This document shows positions 1 to 9,552 of a stretch of 64,000 bases of DNA, in pieces. The stretch is from Thiomicrorhabdus indica. GTDB lineage: Bacteria; Pseudomonadota; Gammaproteobacteria; Thiomicrospirales; Thiomicrospiraceae. A program made the position numbers and the translations under genes. The notes below the pieces were generated by a model. It did not search any database. It saw only the letters and a program-made list of their open reading frames with translations, and was not told the origin of the DNA. The first letter of the stretch is position 1. Every line of letters begins with the position of its first letter. The stretch is taken from assembly GCF_004293625.1 (NCBI RefSeq), contig NZ_CP033040.1, positions 1,922,001-1,986,000 on the forward strand, given 5' to 3'.

Positions 1-772
1 GTTCAATATTCTTCGCCTCTTCCTTAAGAGTTCTTGACCAACGGTTATCACTTTCACCCTGAAGATTCGACATCCCCTCTTCAAGTTTATCTCGAACCGG
101 TTCCAACATTGCGTATGGCATCACAATATCAACACGCCCTTCAACCCCTTCAAAACGAATATTAATCGGGCTGACAACAATCATGTCGGTCGCATCAACA
201 ATCGCTGCAAATTTAGGGTTCATTTCAGAATGCATGTACTCAATCTCAACATCCATTACAGGCCCCCATGCCTTCTTCAGGTTGGTTGCAACGATATCCA
301 AAATACTACGCACCATACTCATTTCAACGGGTGTATATTCACGCCCTTCAATTTTAAACGGTAACAAGCCTGTTCCACCAAAATAGATATCTACAGCGGT
401 AAAGACTAATTTTGAATCCAGTGTAAAGAGCGACACACCATTAAGAGGATTGAAACGATAAATATTCAAACTGGTCGGAACGAATAGGTTTCGCAGATAA
501 TCAATCATTTTGATAATCTTTACTTCACCTGCCGTAACTTCAACACTGGACATAATCATTTCATTAAAATGACGTTGAAATCCGCGTGCAAAGCGTTCAT
601 TAATGATATCAAGCGCAGGAAGGCGACCACGAACAATCCGTTCTTGGTTAGTAAAGTCATATGCTTTAGCTCCTGGAGCATTGGAACCGTCGTCGCTTTC
701 AACGTCAACGTCTCCTCCCCCCATACCCTTGAGGAGTGCATCAACTTCATCTTGGCTTAAAATATCATCCAT
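1..772 (-). CDS. fliM: FliM, flagellar motor switch protein (C-terminus cut by window edge)
   Basis: FliM forms the C-ring with FliG and FliN and binds CheY-P to switch rotation. Reading the minus strand from the ATG at 770-772 gives an open frame to the window edge (257 codons). It begins MDDILSQDEVDALL, the conserved N-terminal CheY-P-binding peptide. The CheC-like middle domain follows, with the YFGGTG and MSSVEV-type segments of FliM. The C-terminal SpoA domain lies outside the window. It is the last visible gene of the fli operon, 28 nt after fliL. A stretch of this length and conservation is near-certain FliM; only the 3' end is missing. Confidence 0.96.
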   Translation of the reverse strand, partial: MDDILSQDEVDALLKGMGGGDVDVESDDGSNAPGAKAYDFTNQERIVRGRLPALDIINERFARGFQRHFNEMIMSSVEVTAGEVKIIKMIDYLRNLFVPTSLNIYRFNPLNGVSLFTLDSKLVFTAVDIYFGGTGLLPFKIEGREYTPVEMSMVRSILDIVATNLKKAWGPVMDVEIEYMHSEMNPKFAAIVDATDMIVVSPINIRFEGVEGRVDIVMPYAMLEPVRDKLEEGMSNLQGESDNRWSRTLKEEAKNIE

Positions 773-800
773 GAATCACTACTCTTCCTTATCTATCGAC

Positions 801-1394
801 TTATTGCATGACAAATCGAGTCATGTATACATCTTCTAATAAATCTGGATAAATATTATGCTTTTCCAATACGTTACGAGCGACTTTTAAAATCTCTGCA
901 CGCAGCTTATCTGGCCCTTCAGGCAGAATCAAATCATTGTAGTGTTGATTTCTCAACAAACGTTGAATGTCATTTTTCAAAATAGGCCGGAGATTTGACA
1001 TTTCACCAGTATCTCCCACAAGCTGTGAGTAATAGGACATAAATTGCAAATCAACAGCTAAAAATTTTGCCTTACCATCACCATTAAAGTTCACCACAAA
1101 TTTATCCATAACAAAATAACTAGGAGGTGCCTCTGGTGCTGGCGGTTCAAATTGCTTATATTTTGGAGAGTAGGTTTTTGCATGGCCTGCAAACTCTTCG
1201 CCTTCACCATGCTCAGCAGACCCGTGAACTTCCTCAGCTTCTGCTTTTTCACCATCTGACTTATCTCCACTCATAAGCAAATAAGCCATAACACCCAACC
1301 CAATCATTAATAAAATGACGATGACCAGTAGTAAGATAATTAAACCTTTCCCCGACTTTTTCCCTTCTTTTTCTTCAACTACTTCTTCTGCCAT
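801..1394 (-). CDS. fliL: FliL, flagellar stator-associated membrane protein
   Basis: FliL is a single-pass inner-membrane protein near the basal body that supports stator function. The 197-aa product has a short charged cytoplasmic N-terminus, one transmembrane helix at about residues 18-41 and an acidic linker. The periplasmic FliL domain follows, with the typical YFVMDKFVVNF and FLAVDLQ strands and the C-terminal LEDVYMTRFVMQ. It sits between motB and fliM, the canonical position before fliM. It is slightly longer than many FliL proteins because of the acidic linker (residues about 43-65). Confidence 0.95.
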   Translation of the reverse strand: MAEEVVEEKEGKKSGKGLIILLLVIVILLMIGLGVMAYLLMSGDKSDGEKAEAEEVHGSAEHGEGEEFAGHAKTYSPKYKQFEPPAPEAPPSYFVMDKFVVNFNGDGKAKFLAVDLQFMSYYSQLVGDTGEMSNLRPILKNDIQRLLRNQHYNDLILPEGPDKLRAEILKVARNVLEKHNIYPDLLEDVYMTRFVMQ

Positions 1395-1432
1395 CTTGGA
1401 TTTCCCTTTGTTTTATCAATTTGGGTTAAAGA

Positions 1433-2305
1433 CTATTGTATGGTCTGAGTGGTTAGATTTTCTAAATCTGGCGCATCGCTCAGACTTTTCAAACGTGCTT
1501 CTGCTTCTTTATTCAAAACAATAATACTAATGCGTCTGTTTCGTGGATTATACGGATTTTCCTTATCGAATGGCACCGTATCAGCAAGCCCAACCACTTG
1601 AGCGATCCTCTTATCATCCACTCCACCATTGAGCAGTAATCTTCTGGCAGCATTAGCTCGATCTGCCGATAATTCCCAGTTTGTATATTCTGAATTGGAA
1701 TGGTATCCAGAAGAATCGGTATGACCTGCGATACTGATGCTTTTATCCGTGCTCGCCAAAACACTTCCTACTTCTTGTAAAATTTTGGCCGCATAAGCCT
1801 TAGGAATATCGACTCCTGTACCAAACATCGGTTTACGACGATCATCAAGAATTTGAACCTGAAGACCATTGGGTGTAATTTCGATTTTTAATTGCTCTTT
1901 GAACTCTTTTAGTGCTTCGCTCATCTCGATTTTTTCTTCAAGCTTTTGTTTCATCAGCTCCATCTGTTCTTTTTCTTCTGCCTTGCCTGAGCCGTCTTCA
2001 TCGCCCTCTTTACCTTTTGGCGCATCCTTAAAGCCGCCCATGTCAATCATCGCGTCGGCTGTTCGACCCGCTTCTTTAGATTCCACAATACTCATTGGTG
2101 ATGACTCAATCACTGTCGGATCCCGGAAAAACTCCGCCATCGCTTTCATCTCTTCATCATTGGTTCCACCCAAAACCCAAAGCATTAAAAAGAAGGCTGC
2201 CGTTGCTGTCATGAAATCCGCAAACGCAATTTTCCATGCCCCGCCATGTGCAGAATGGGGACACTTATTTAGGCGTTTTATGATTATGGATTCTTCATCA
2301 CTCAT
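1433..2305 (-). CDS. motB: MotB, peptidoglycan-anchored stator subunit
   Basis: MotB pairs with MotA as the ion-conducting stator and anchors it to the cell wall. The 290-aa product has a short cytoplasmic N-terminus and one transmembrane helix at about 27-48. That helix carries the essential ion-binding Asp in FADFMTATAAFFLMLW (D30), which looks like E. coli-type MotB rather than PomB. After a charged linker, an OmpA-like peptidoglycan-binding domain (about 165-270) includes GHTDSSG and LSADRANAARRLL. It follows motA by 25 nt and precedes fliL by 38 nt, so it is embedded in the fli operon. Proton use is inferred from family resemblance, not shown. Confidence 0.95.
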   Translation of the reverse strand: MSDEESIIIKRLNKCPHSAHGGAWKIAFADFMTATAAFFLMLWVLGGTNDEEMKAMAEFFRDPTVIESSPMSIVESKEAGRTADAMIDMGGFKDAPKGKEGDEDGSGKAEEKEQMELMKQKLEEKIEMSEALKEFKEQLKIEITPNGLQVQILDDRRKPMFGTGVDIPKAYAAKILQEVGSVLASTDKSISIAGHTDSSGYHSNSEYTNWELSADRANAARRLLLNGGVDDKRIAQVVGLADTVPFDKENPYNPRNRRISIIVLNKEAEARLKSLSDAPDLENLTTQTIQ

Positions 2306-2319
2306 GATCGTTACTCTTT

Positions 2320-2329
2320 ACCGGCCGGT
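2320..2329. repeat. ACCGGCCGGT palindrome, intergenic
   Basis: Perfect decamer filling most of the 25-nt gap between motA and motB, 14 nt upstream of the motB start codon, where a ribosome-binding site would be expected. Confidence 0.95.
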
Positions 2330-2330
2330 A

Positions 2331-3182
2331 TTATTTCTGGCTTTGTAAAAATTCATCCAGCTCTTGAAAACTTGGTCGATCATGACTTGGAATCGCTTTT
2401 CGTCCAAACTCAACCGCCACTTGTGGAGCGTAACCATTCAGGTTAGCAATCAAACAAGTTTTCAATACATTAAAGAAAGCGCCTTCTAACTCAGCACGAT
2501 TTGCTAACTCCGATGAAATCGGGGCAATAAAACCGTAGGCAACCAAAATCCCTAAGAAAGTCCCAACAAGTGCCACAGACATATGATGGGCGATTTCCAT
2601 AGGCCCAGCATCGAGATAACTCATGGTGACAATAATCCCCAAGACAGCAGCAACAATACCAAAAGCCGGCAGTGCTTCAGAAACTTTCCCAACCGCAGCA
2701 CTTGGCATCATCGCTTCATGATGGTGACCATCAAGTTCTAGAATCATTAAATCTTCAAGCTGGTAAGGATTACTCGCGCCACTAATCATAAGTCGAAGAT
2801 AATCACAAATAAAATCGACTGCGTGATGATCTGCGGCTACTTTTGGAGCACCATTAAACAATTCGCTGGAGTGTGGGTCTTCTACATCAGCCTCAATGGA
2901 CATTAAACCTTCACGACGAGCCTTATTGAAGAGTTTGAACATCAGGCCTAAAGCTTCCATAAACATTTCTTTATCATGAGGCGCTGGTTTAACCAAACCT
3001 AAGCCACCACTAAACCCTGCCTTAACGACCCAACCTGGATTCGCAATAATGTAAGCACCGAGTGCCCCACCACAGATAATCACTACTTCTAATGGCTGGA
3101 TCAGTATTCCGAAACTCCCGTGAGGAAGATACCCTCCCAACAAGGTTCCGATAACAACTAATGTACCCACTATTGCTTTCAT
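2331..3182 (-). CDS. motA: MotA, stator ion-channel subunit
   Basis: MotA is the four-helix stator subunit that pushes on FliG. The 283-aa product shows the MotA/ExbB architecture: two N-terminal helices (about 1-20 and 30-50), a large cytoplasmic loop, then two helices at about 168-190 and 200-225. The loop contains ARREGLMSIE, matching the conserved Arg and Glu that interact with FliG, and the helix prolines are visible in LPAFGIV and FIAPIS. The length fits E. coli-type MotA. It is downstream of an MCP gene and immediately upstream of motB. A weak sigma-54-like site lies 66 nt upstream. Confidence 0.95.
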   Translation of the reverse strand: MKAIVGTLVVIGTLLGGYLPHGSFGILIQPLEVVIICGGALGAYIIANPGWVVKAGFSGGLGLVKPAPHDKEMFMEALGLMFKLFNKARREGLMSIEADVEDPHSSELFNGAPKVAADHHAVDFICDYLRLMISGASNPYQLEDLMILELDGHHHEAMMPSAAVGKVSEALPAFGIVAAVLGIIVTMSYLDAGPMEIAHHMSVALVGTFLGILVAYGFIAPISSELANRAELEGAFFNVLKTCLIANLNGYAPQVAVEFGRKAIPSHDRPSFQELDEFLQSQK

Positions 3183-3247
3183 TGAATTCTCACCTTATGC
3201 TTTTTTCTTGTTCTTTCGGCCTAAAACACGAATTTGAACATAGTTTA

Positions 3248-3264
3248 AGCAATGACTAGACCTT
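3248..3264 (-). promoter_or_regulatory. weak sigma-54-like site upstream of motA
   Basis: The minus strand reads AAGGTCTAGTCATTGCT. It has the invariant GG and GC at the right spacing and a good TTGCT -12 box, but the -24 box (AAGGTC) is poor. It could give motAB-fliLM their own promoter after the inverted repeat at 3271-3309. Confidence 0.25.
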
Positions 3265-3270
3265 TTTGAT

Positions 3271-3309
3271 AGCTTCCCCTTGTTTTCTCGCGAATTTCTT
3301 GGGGGAGCT
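3271..3309 (-). terminator. imperfect inverted repeat between the MCP gene and motA
   Basis: AGCTTCCCCTTG (3271-3282) pairs imperfectly with CTTGGGGGAGCT (3298-3309). This gives a G+C-rich stem on minus-strand RNA just after the MCP stop. There is no U-run behind it, so it may be an attenuator or RNA-processing structure rather than a true intrinsic terminator. Confidence 0.3.
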
Positions 3310-3332
3310 CAAATTTATGTACAATTTTCAGA

Positions 3333-4367
3333 TTAATTATGACTTACCACATTACTCAAAGCTGTCTGTGCAGCCTTTAATTCCTCAAGACTACCCACAA
3401 TACCATTTAAGATATCATTCACTCGACCAGCTTGCGCTTGAGTCGTTCCAACACGCTCTTGTCCATCTGCCATTACTTTGACCGCATTACGGGCACGTTG
3501 TTGAAGCTCTTCAATAATTTTCTGAATTTCAGTCGTTGCTTGCTGGGTTTTACCTGCCAAAACTCGGACCTCATCTGCCACCACAGCAAATCCTCGACCA
3601 TGCTCTCCTGCTCGAGCCGCTTCAATCGCCGCATTAAGAGCTAATAGGTTTGTTTGTTCAGCAATATCACGAATCAATACCAAAACCGTTCCGATATTAC
3701 TACTGTCAGCCTCAAGCTGCTTAATAACCCCAGATGCATGGGTTACTTCATCCGTTAAGCTTGAAACTTCACTAATAACTGTTGCCGCCGAGGAAATCCC
3801 TTCATTGGAGTCATTCGACAAACGCTGCACTGCAGACTTAAGCTGCTCAGACAAATCCAATAATTCAGTTTTATTTGGCATCTCCACAGGTGCTGCATCG
3901 AAATCATCGACACTTGGCATCATCTCTTGCTGCTGTGCATAACACGCATCCAATGTCGATTGTAGTTCGACTTTTTCCAGCTCCAAATCCTGAACTTTAG
4001 ATTCAATAGAAGATTTCGCAATCATCTGTTGAGTGACCTGATTAGAAGCTGTCTCTAATAATAAATTCAGTGCATTCAACAAATATGGATCTGTTTGCGG
4101 ATCCTTCAAAGTCGTTGCCATATCTTCGGTTCTGACCACCGAACGAATTTCATCCACTAATCCTGAATAATCGACCGACTTATTCCCCCAAACAAAATAA
4201 GCAATCACTCCAACAATGACGGCTGTAATCAAAGCAATCAGCACCGCGAATGCAGGTATTGGCATACCGGCAACATTATCCGCTGCAAGTACATAAGTAG
4301 GAGCCGCCATCAACGCAAGCCCCAAGGCATTAATATTCGCTAATTTCATCACTAGACTCCTAAGCAT
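3333..4367 (-). CDS. Short methyl-accepting chemotaxis-like protein without a periplasmic sensor
   Basis: This 344-aa product has an N-terminal hydrophobic region (about 10-65, two helices ending before WGNKSV) but no extracellular ligand domain between them. A coiled coil follows, then a clear MCP signalling hairpin at about 235-300 with [19 protein letters not shown] and [15 protein letters not shown], the CheA/CheW-binding tip. No HAMP domain is obvious. It overlaps the fliK stop by 8 nt, so it is translated with the fli operon, and motAB follow. It may sense a membrane or cytoplasmic signal, such as stator or energy state, but the ligand is unknown. Confidence 0.9.
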   Translation of the reverse strand: MLRSLVMKLANINALGLALMAAPTYVLAADNVAGMPIPAFAVLIALITAVIVGVIAYFVWGNKSVDYSGLVDEIRSVVRTEDMATTLKDPQTDPYLLNALNLLLETASNQVTQQMIAKSSIESKVQDLELEKVELQSTLDACYAQQQEMMPSVDDFDAAPVEMPNKTELLDLSEQLKSAVQRLSNDSNEGISSAATVISEVSSLTDEVTHASGVIKQLEADSSNIGTVLVLIRDIAEQTNLLALNAAIEAARAGEHGRGFAVVADEVRVLAGKTQQATTEIQKIIEELQQRARNAVKVMADGQERVGTTQAQAGRVNDILNGIVGSLEELKAAQTALSNVVSHN

Positions 4368-6645
4368 AATAATCGACTAACTGATCAGATTCGGTTTGCA
4401 AAATCTGCTCAGAGGTTGTTAAAAGTTCTTCTTCACCAGATCCGGCGGTTTGAACACCTGAATTCTGGTTTTCAGATGAATCATCACTCATCTGTTCTTC
4501 CGCAAATTGGGAAAAATCTCCAACATCTACAGAGCTTAAATTCACTCCATTTTGCTCAAGCATTTCTCTCAGTCTTGGAATTGCAGCTTCCAAAGCTTCT
4601 CTAGTGGTTCCATGTTGAGCACTAAAAGAAACCTGCATTTGTTGGTCACGATCCATATGAAGTTTTATTTGAATCGGGCCGAGTTTTTCTGGGTTTAGCG
4701 TAATTTGAGCTTGCTGTAACTGGCTGTTCGCCATATAAACCACTCTCTGTCCTAGTGCTTGCCCCCACTGTGGATGCTTAACAGGCAATGGAATTGATTG
4801 TAGCCCAGGTGGCAAGCTTGCTCGTCTCTCTCCCGAAGAACTTTCTGTTAAAGGCACTCCATCCGAATCCAGCATAGACGTTTGCGTTAAACTTGCCTCG
4901 ACCGCACGTAAATTAGCTTGTTGTTCAAGCCCTTTTTGCTGTGACTGCATCATTTGCGAAACAGGAACTTTATCCTGCATTTCAGCTGACTTTCCTTGCG
5001 CCATTAACGATGACAATTGCTGAGCCATTTGCTGAGTGTTACTTGCAGTTTTGCTTATTGCCGTCTCGCTATTATTTGCATTTCCCTTACCGGCTTCACC
5101 GGCCGGTAAATCTTGCCGTGCATTTTGTCTGTTATCAGTTCCTGATTCCTGTCTTGAATCCTGACGGCTCTCCTGGCGTGATTCTCCAGCCATTTGCTGT
5201 CCAGACTGTCCCATTTGGTTCGCTACAGCAGATCGACCAGAGTCAATAGAACCAGAGGATGAGGAGGATGCATTTGAAGCTGACTGTTGATTGCTTGCAT
5301 TAACAGAAGTTGGCGCTTGTGCCGCCAAATTCACCTCTGCTTGTTCGATCGATTCATTTATTTCAGTCACACCGGCTTGAACATCATCCATTTGCTCTGC
5401 TACCAACTTCTGGTCAACCTGATCACTCTCACCCATTCTGCTCGGTTTTGCTTCTACTTCTACTTTAGCTTCAACCTCCGCATCATCTATCATCGCTATC
5501 GTTGGATTTGTGCTACTGACGTCTAATTGCTCTTCATTCGCCAGCGTTTCTTGAACTACAGCAACCTCTCCTTCAACAGGTATGGACTTTTGCTCTTCAG
5601 TCACCGGAGAGTTAGAAATCGGTGTCGTATTTTTCACTTCAGGATCGACACTTTCTAAAGAATCCATTTTTGCTTTCTCGACTCCTTCTGACTGCTCTGA
5701 ACGAATCGCTTCTAGACTTTGTTCAATCAACTTTTGCCATTCTCTTGGTGACTCAGGAGCCTCACCAAATTCAGACTCAACAAGTTGCTGAAATTCTTGG
5801 GCGAACTGTTGTTTAGTAGTTTGTGCTATTTCGACTGGAGTTTTAACATCTGCGCCAACACTTTCAAACTCACTTTCACTTAACACATTTTCGTTAGGCT
5901 CAACCTGCGGTTGTTTATCACGATTGGCAGCCATTGCACTCATCATAAAGCCCATAGCAGAATTCGAAATCTCACTTGTCGGTTTTTCTGCATTACCCTC
6001 AAAAGTACTTATTTCCTCGTGGGAACTTTCACCCTTACGCTGACCTTCAGATAAATAATGACTTAACAGGCTTTTTAGAGACTTCTTAAACTCATCAGAT
6101 GTTTCAGAGAAATCTATCCGGTGTAAATCAAGTTCAGCTTTCGTATCTCTTACTCCACCTACCGTCTCCGATTGTTGTTGTAAAGAGGCTTGTACAAAAG
6201 CCATTGCTTGTCCACGTAGCTCTTGTTCTTCAAGTTCTGAATCAATCGCAAACTTTGTTTGGGCATAATTTGTCAATGCTTGCTCAGGCATTTCCGGGCC
6301 AAATTCACCTTTAACCCCAAGTCCTATTTGAGTAGAGGCTAATTGTTGAAAGTCAACCGCTTCCTGTTGCGCCTTCGCATTCAGACTAGGTGAATCTGGT
6401 AAAACACTTTTAATTAACTCACTAAAAGATAAAGTCTTCTGTTCCGTTGTCGTTGCATTGCGCTCATTCGGCAAAACTTGCCCTAAAGCATTGGAGAGCT
6501 TTTTGCCGCCTAAAAGCATGCCATTCGCTGCATCAGGTAAATTTTCTTCTACCTCTTTTACATTAACTTTTACACGTTCGAACGCTGCGGATAAAACTCC
6601 TGCTTGCGTTTTTTCGACTGTTGAGCTGATTTGTAACATAGTCAA
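4360..6645 (-). CDS. fliK: FliK, hook-length control protein
   Basis: FliK is exported through the flagellar secretion system, measures hook length and switches substrate specificity by contacting FlhB. The 761-aa product is long for FliK. Residues about 1-590 are low-complexity, Gln/Ser/Glu-rich and poorly conserved, with an [16 protein letters not shown] tract near 490-510. The C-terminal domain (about 615-705) has the family core [15 protein letters not shown], then [15 protein letters not shown]. It lies between fliJ and the MCP gene in the fli operon. A perfect palindrome at 5098 encodes Pro-Ala-Gly in the variable region. Great length in this family usually means a long ruler segment. 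Confidence 0.93.
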   Translation of the reverse strand: MTMLQISSTVEKTQAGVLSAAFERVKVNVKEVEENLPDAANGMLLGGKKLSNALGQVLPNERNATTTEQKTLSFSELIKSVLPDSPSLNAKAQQEAVDFQQLASTQIGLGVKGEFGPEMPEQALTNYAQTKFAIDSELEEQELRGQAMAFVQASLQQQSETVGGVRDTKAELDLHRIDFSETSDEFKKSLKSLLSHYLSEGQRKGESSHEEISTFEGNAEKPTSEISNSAMGFMMSAMAANRDKQPQVEPNENVLSESEFESVGADVKTPVEIAQTTKQQFAQEFQQLVESEFGEAPESPREWQKLIEQSLEAIRSEQSEGVEKAKMDSLESVDPEVKNTTPISNSPVTEEQKSIPVEGEVAVVQETLANEEQLDVSSTNPTIAMIDDAEVEAKVEVEAKPSRMGESDQVDQKLVAEQMDDVQAGVTEINESIEQAEVNLAAQAPTSVNASNQQSASNASSSSSGSIDSGRSAVANQMGQSGQQMAGESRQESRQDSRQESGTDNRQNARQDLPAGEAGKGNANNSETAISKTASNTQQMAQQLSSLMAQGKSAEMQDKVPVSQMMQSQQKGLEQQANLRAVEASLTQTSMLDSDGVPLTESSSGERRASLPPGLQSIPLPVKHPQWGQALGQRVVYMANSQLQQAQITLNPEKLGPIQIKLHMDRDQQMQVSFSAQHGTTREALEAAIPRLREMLEQNGVNLSSVDVGDFSQFAEEQMSDDSSENQNSGVQTAGSGEEELLTTSEQILQTESDQLVDYYA
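5098..5107. repeat. ACCGGCCGGT palindrome inside fliK
   Basis: Perfect decamer encoding Pro-Ala-Gly (DLPAGEAGK) at about residue 513, in the low-complexity ruler region. Confidence 0.95.
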
Positions 6646-6727
6646 TCACTCTTATCTAAATACTCGTTGTTATCACAACAGCAAATAGTATGCCCAGAAT
6701 CATTTTGTGTAGGTTAAATAAGCGAAT

Positions 6728-7165
6728 TTATTGAGAAGATTGAACGGATTGCTGAGCAGCCAACTCATCTAACATTTTTTGTTCTTGTTTGTTCAAATGT
6801 CCGTCATAATCACTTTGCATCTTTATGAATAGTTTTTCTAATGCCTTAAAACGAGCCCTTTTTTCAAGCCAAGCTTCACGAGCTTTCTCGGCCATAGTTT
6901 CTGATTGGGTCACGACAGTTTCCTGAGATTCAATCGCCTGCATTAATTTGTCTGCAAAAAGACGATAAGTATTTAACTGGGATAAACTTTGAGCAGGATT
7001 GATACCTTGTTTATTATAATCCTGCGCATATTCACGCAAAGATTCCAGTTGTTCAATGTCTTGATTTTGTTTTTGCTGCATCATGGCTAAAGTCTTACCA
7101 GCCTTATCCATCTCCATCTCAGCCAACTCCACCAATTTTTGCCAAGTTTTCAACTGTTTATCCAT
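6728..7165 (-). CDS. fliJ: FliJ, flagellar export chaperone/coupler
   Basis: FliJ is a coiled-coil protein that sits in the FliI hexamer and links it to the FlhA export gate. The 145-aa product is almost entirely alpha-helical, rich in Gln, Glu and Lys, with a predicted two-helix coiled coil and no membrane segment. Sequence conservation in this family is low. The assignment rests on size, coiled-coil character, the position directly after fliI (30-nt gap) and the FliJ-like LREYAQDYNKQG segment in the middle. Confidence 0.92.
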   Translation of the reverse strand: MDKQLKTWQKLVELAEMEMDKAGKTLAMMQQKQNQDIEQLESLREYAQDYNKQGINPAQSLSQLNTYRLFADKLMQAIESQETVVTQSETMAEKAREAWLEKRARFKALEKLFIKMQSDYDGHLNKQEQKMLDELAAQQSVQSSQ

Positions 7166-7194
7166 GCGTTACAACCCCAAATCTAATTTAAAAT

Positions 7195-8538
7195 TTAACG
7201 CAGCGACTTTTGCAACATCAATAAACTTTGACTTAACGATACTTGCTCACCAATTGATTGAGATAAAAACTCATTAAGATTAGCGTACTTACCTATCGCC
7301 TCATCAATCAAAGGATCAGACCCTTTTCGATAAGCTCCAACATTGATTAAATCACGATTTTGCTGAAAAGCAGAATACAAACTCTTAAAGCGTTTCGCTG
7401 TTTGAAAATGCCTATCATCGACGATTTCAACCATCACACGACTGACCGAAGACTCAATATCAATCGCCGGGTACCGCCCACTATCCGCAATTTCACGTGA
7501 CAAAACAATATGCCCATCCAAAACACCACGAGCCGAATCCACAACAGGATCCGATTGATCATCCCCTTCAGCAAGCACAGTGTAAATAGCCGTTATAGAC
7601 CCTCCACCTTGAGTACCATTGCCAGCTCTTTCCACCAGTTGAGGCAACTTTGCAAACACCGATGGTGGGTAACCTTTACTTGCCGGTGGTTCTCCTACAG
7701 CCAAAGCAATCTCTCGTTGCGCTTGAGCAAATCGGGTCAATGAGTCCATTAACAATAAAACTTTTAAGCCTTGATCGCGAAAAAATTCAGCGATAGCTGT
7801 CGCTAACATAGCACCGTGAAGCCGCATCAACGGTGGATCATCGGCAGGGGTTGCCACCACAACTGACCGCTTTAAACCTTCAGTACCAAGATTGTGTTGC
7901 ACAAACTCGTTTACTTCTCGACCACGTTCACCAACTAAACCAACTACCACAACATCCGCATTGGTAAACTTGGTCATCATGCCTAAAAGCACACTTTTAC
8001 CAACGCCCGTTCCAGCCATTAGCCCCACACGTTGCCCCTGTCCGATAGTCAATAAGCTATTGATGGCTTTAATACCGACATCAAGAGGTTCATCAATGGG
8101 ATGTCGACTTAAAGGGTTGATACGCTGTCCGTTCAGGGGAACATAACGCTCTACAGGAATAGCCCCCTTATCATCAAGGGGTTGCCCTGAACCATCAATG
8201 ACACGACCAAGCATTCCAAATCCAACCCCAACTTGAATCCCTCCATCCAAGGGTAAAACTTTCGCATTTGGAGCAACGCCATGTACAACACCCATTGGCA
8301 TTAAAAACAGTTTATTCTCCTGAAACCCTACCACCTCAGCTTCAATCGGCTCATCATCCCCATTAAAAATCTGACATCGAGATCCCATCGGAGCATATGT
8401 ACCAACCACTTCCAAGGTCATACCAACCATACGTACTAAGCGGCCTTCAAGTTTTAACGTGGATGGCAAAATTCGGTCATCAAACTGCTTTAGCTTCTCG
8501 CCTAAAGAATGATTCAATTGTTGAAATGCTGAACTCAT
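7195..8538 (-). CDS. fliI: FliI, flagellum-specific export ATPase
   Basis: FliI is the F1-beta-like ATPase that unfolds and delivers substrates to the export gate. The 447-aa product is full length. The N-terminal beta-barrel (about 25-95) is followed by a Walker A motif MAGTGVGKS at about 172-180 and a Walker B VLLLMDSLTRFAQAQRE near 255-270. The signature GEPPASKGYPPSVF follows immediately, and the C-terminal helical domain has SSVSRVM. It is flanked by fliH and fliJ in canonical order. Sequence identity to the family is obvious throughout. Confidence 0.97.
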   Translation of the reverse strand: MSSAFQQLNHSLGEKLKQFDDRILPSTLKLEGRLVRMVGMTLEVVGTYAPMGSRCQIFNGDDEPIEAEVVGFQENKLFLMPMGVVHGVAPNAKVLPLDGGIQVGVGFGMLGRVIDGSGQPLDDKGAIPVERYVPLNGQRINPLSRHPIDEPLDVGIKAINSLLTIGQGQRVGLMAGTGVGKSVLLGMMTKFTNADVVVVGLVGERGREVNEFVQHNLGTEGLKRSVVVATPADDPPLMRLHGAMLATAIAEFFRDQGLKVLLLMDSLTRFAQAQREIALAVGEPPASKGYPPSVFAKLPQLVERAGNGTQGGGSITAIYTVLAEGDDQSDPVVDSARGVLDGHIVLSREIADSGRYPAIDIESSVSRVMVEIVDDRHFQTAKRFKSLYSAFQQNRDLINVGAYRKGSDPLIDEAIGKYANLNEFLSQSIGEQVSLSQSLLMLQKSLR

Positions 8539-8619
8539 AAAAATATAACCAAGATTTACAGAAAGAAAACGCCTATTAGAGAAAACAGGTTTCGATTTGG
8601 ATTTTAAGAATCAGACAAT

Positions 8620-9513
8620 TTAATCAATTAGCTTTGAAACAGATGGTTCCGCTTCATTTTTTATCTTGGCAGTTTCCTCTGACTCCATTGAAGTTGTCAC
8701 TTCTTCGGCTTTATCATCAGAAACTTCTTCAATAACTGAAGTAGAAGATTGGGTGATAATTTCTTGTCTAATCTGTTCAAAACGTTCTTGCCAGTCATTG
8801 TGAATAGTCGAGAATCCTTGTTTTACACGACAACTACCGGCCGGCAATGTTTTATCAGCCAATAACTTCCAATGGCAATAAGGCTCTTTCGAGAAATCAG
8901 GTAAAGTGTGCAAAAATTCTAAATCATCAGGATTCAAAAACACTTCAACAAGATTCTCTTGAGCATTTTCAGGAAGACCATTAACCGTCTTTTCAATCGA
9001 AGTAAGCAACCATTCCGGTGACTCTTCAATTTTAAATAGAATAATTTTTTCTGCTAGATGCACGGCAAATTGTGCAAGCTCTTCCAAAAGGTGAGATTCA
9101 AGATTGGCATAGGGAGTGGATAGATCATCTAGCATGGTTTCAAGATTTTGCAGCTTCGGAAAAATAAAATCACGCGCTTCAGAATAAGCCTCAGATTTAC
9201 CGACGAGAGCACCTTCCTCCTTACCTAAACTGAAGCCTTTTTCGTACCCTTCCTGATAAGCTTGCTCGAACTTTTCTTTTTTGAGCTCTTCTCGCTCTTT
9301 TGCTAATGTGGTTTCAACCGCTGCATCCACTTTTTTCTGATGGAGCAGATTCGCCTGTTGAGACTGTTGCTTTTCCTCTTCTTCAAAGTCTGACAGTGTC
9401 CACGCAACCACTTTTGGCGGTTTTTTCAATGAGTTAAGTTCTTGTTGTTTAACCAGCTGAGAGTATTGAACGTCATCATTTTCACCGGCCGGTGAATTTT
9501 GTTGATCACTCAT
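8620..9513 (-). CDS. fliH: FliH, negative regulator of the FliI ATPase
   Basis: FliH binds FliI, restrains its ATPase and docks it on the C-ring. I use the second ATG (9511-9513, MSDQQNSPAGE), which has GGAAAG upstream. An in-frame ATG 12 nt earlier (9525) is possible. The charged helical middle contains the GxxxG-like run KEKFEQAYQEGYEKGFSLGKE (about 80-103). The C-terminal FliH domain (about 115-245) has AVHLAEKII and SCRVKQG. The C-terminus beyond 250 is an acidic tail. It carries one perfect and one imperfect palindrome. Confidence 0.93.
   Translation of the reverse strand: MSDQQNSPAGENDDVQYSQLVKQQELNSLKKPPKVVAWTLSDFEEEEKQQSQQANLLHQKKVDAAVETTLAKEREELKKEKFEQAYQEGYEKGFSLGKEEGALVGKSEAYSEARDFIFPKLQNLETMLDDLSTPYANLESHLLEELAQFAVHLAEKIILFKIEESPEWLLTSIEKTVNGLPENAQENLVEVFLNPDDLEFLHTLPDFSKEPYCHWKLLADKTLPAGSCRVKQGFSTIHNDWQERFEQIRQEIITQSSTSVIEEVSDDKAEEVTTSMESEETAKIKNEAEPSVSKLID
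8836..8845. repeat. ACCGGCCGGC, one-mismatch palindrome inside fliH
   Basis: Nine of ten positions match the repeated decamer, and the CCGGCCGG core is intact. It encodes Pro-Ala-Gly in TLPAGSCR. Confidence 0.8.
9484..9493. repeat. ACCGGCCGGT palindrome inside fliH
   Basis: Perfect decamer, extended to a 16-bp perfect palindrome TTCACCGGCCGGTGAA at 9481-9496. It encodes SPAGE close to the N-terminus of FliH. Confidence 0.95.
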
Positions 9514-9552
9514 TTGTCTTTCCATGTCTTAACTTCATAGAGTTTAGTCATT

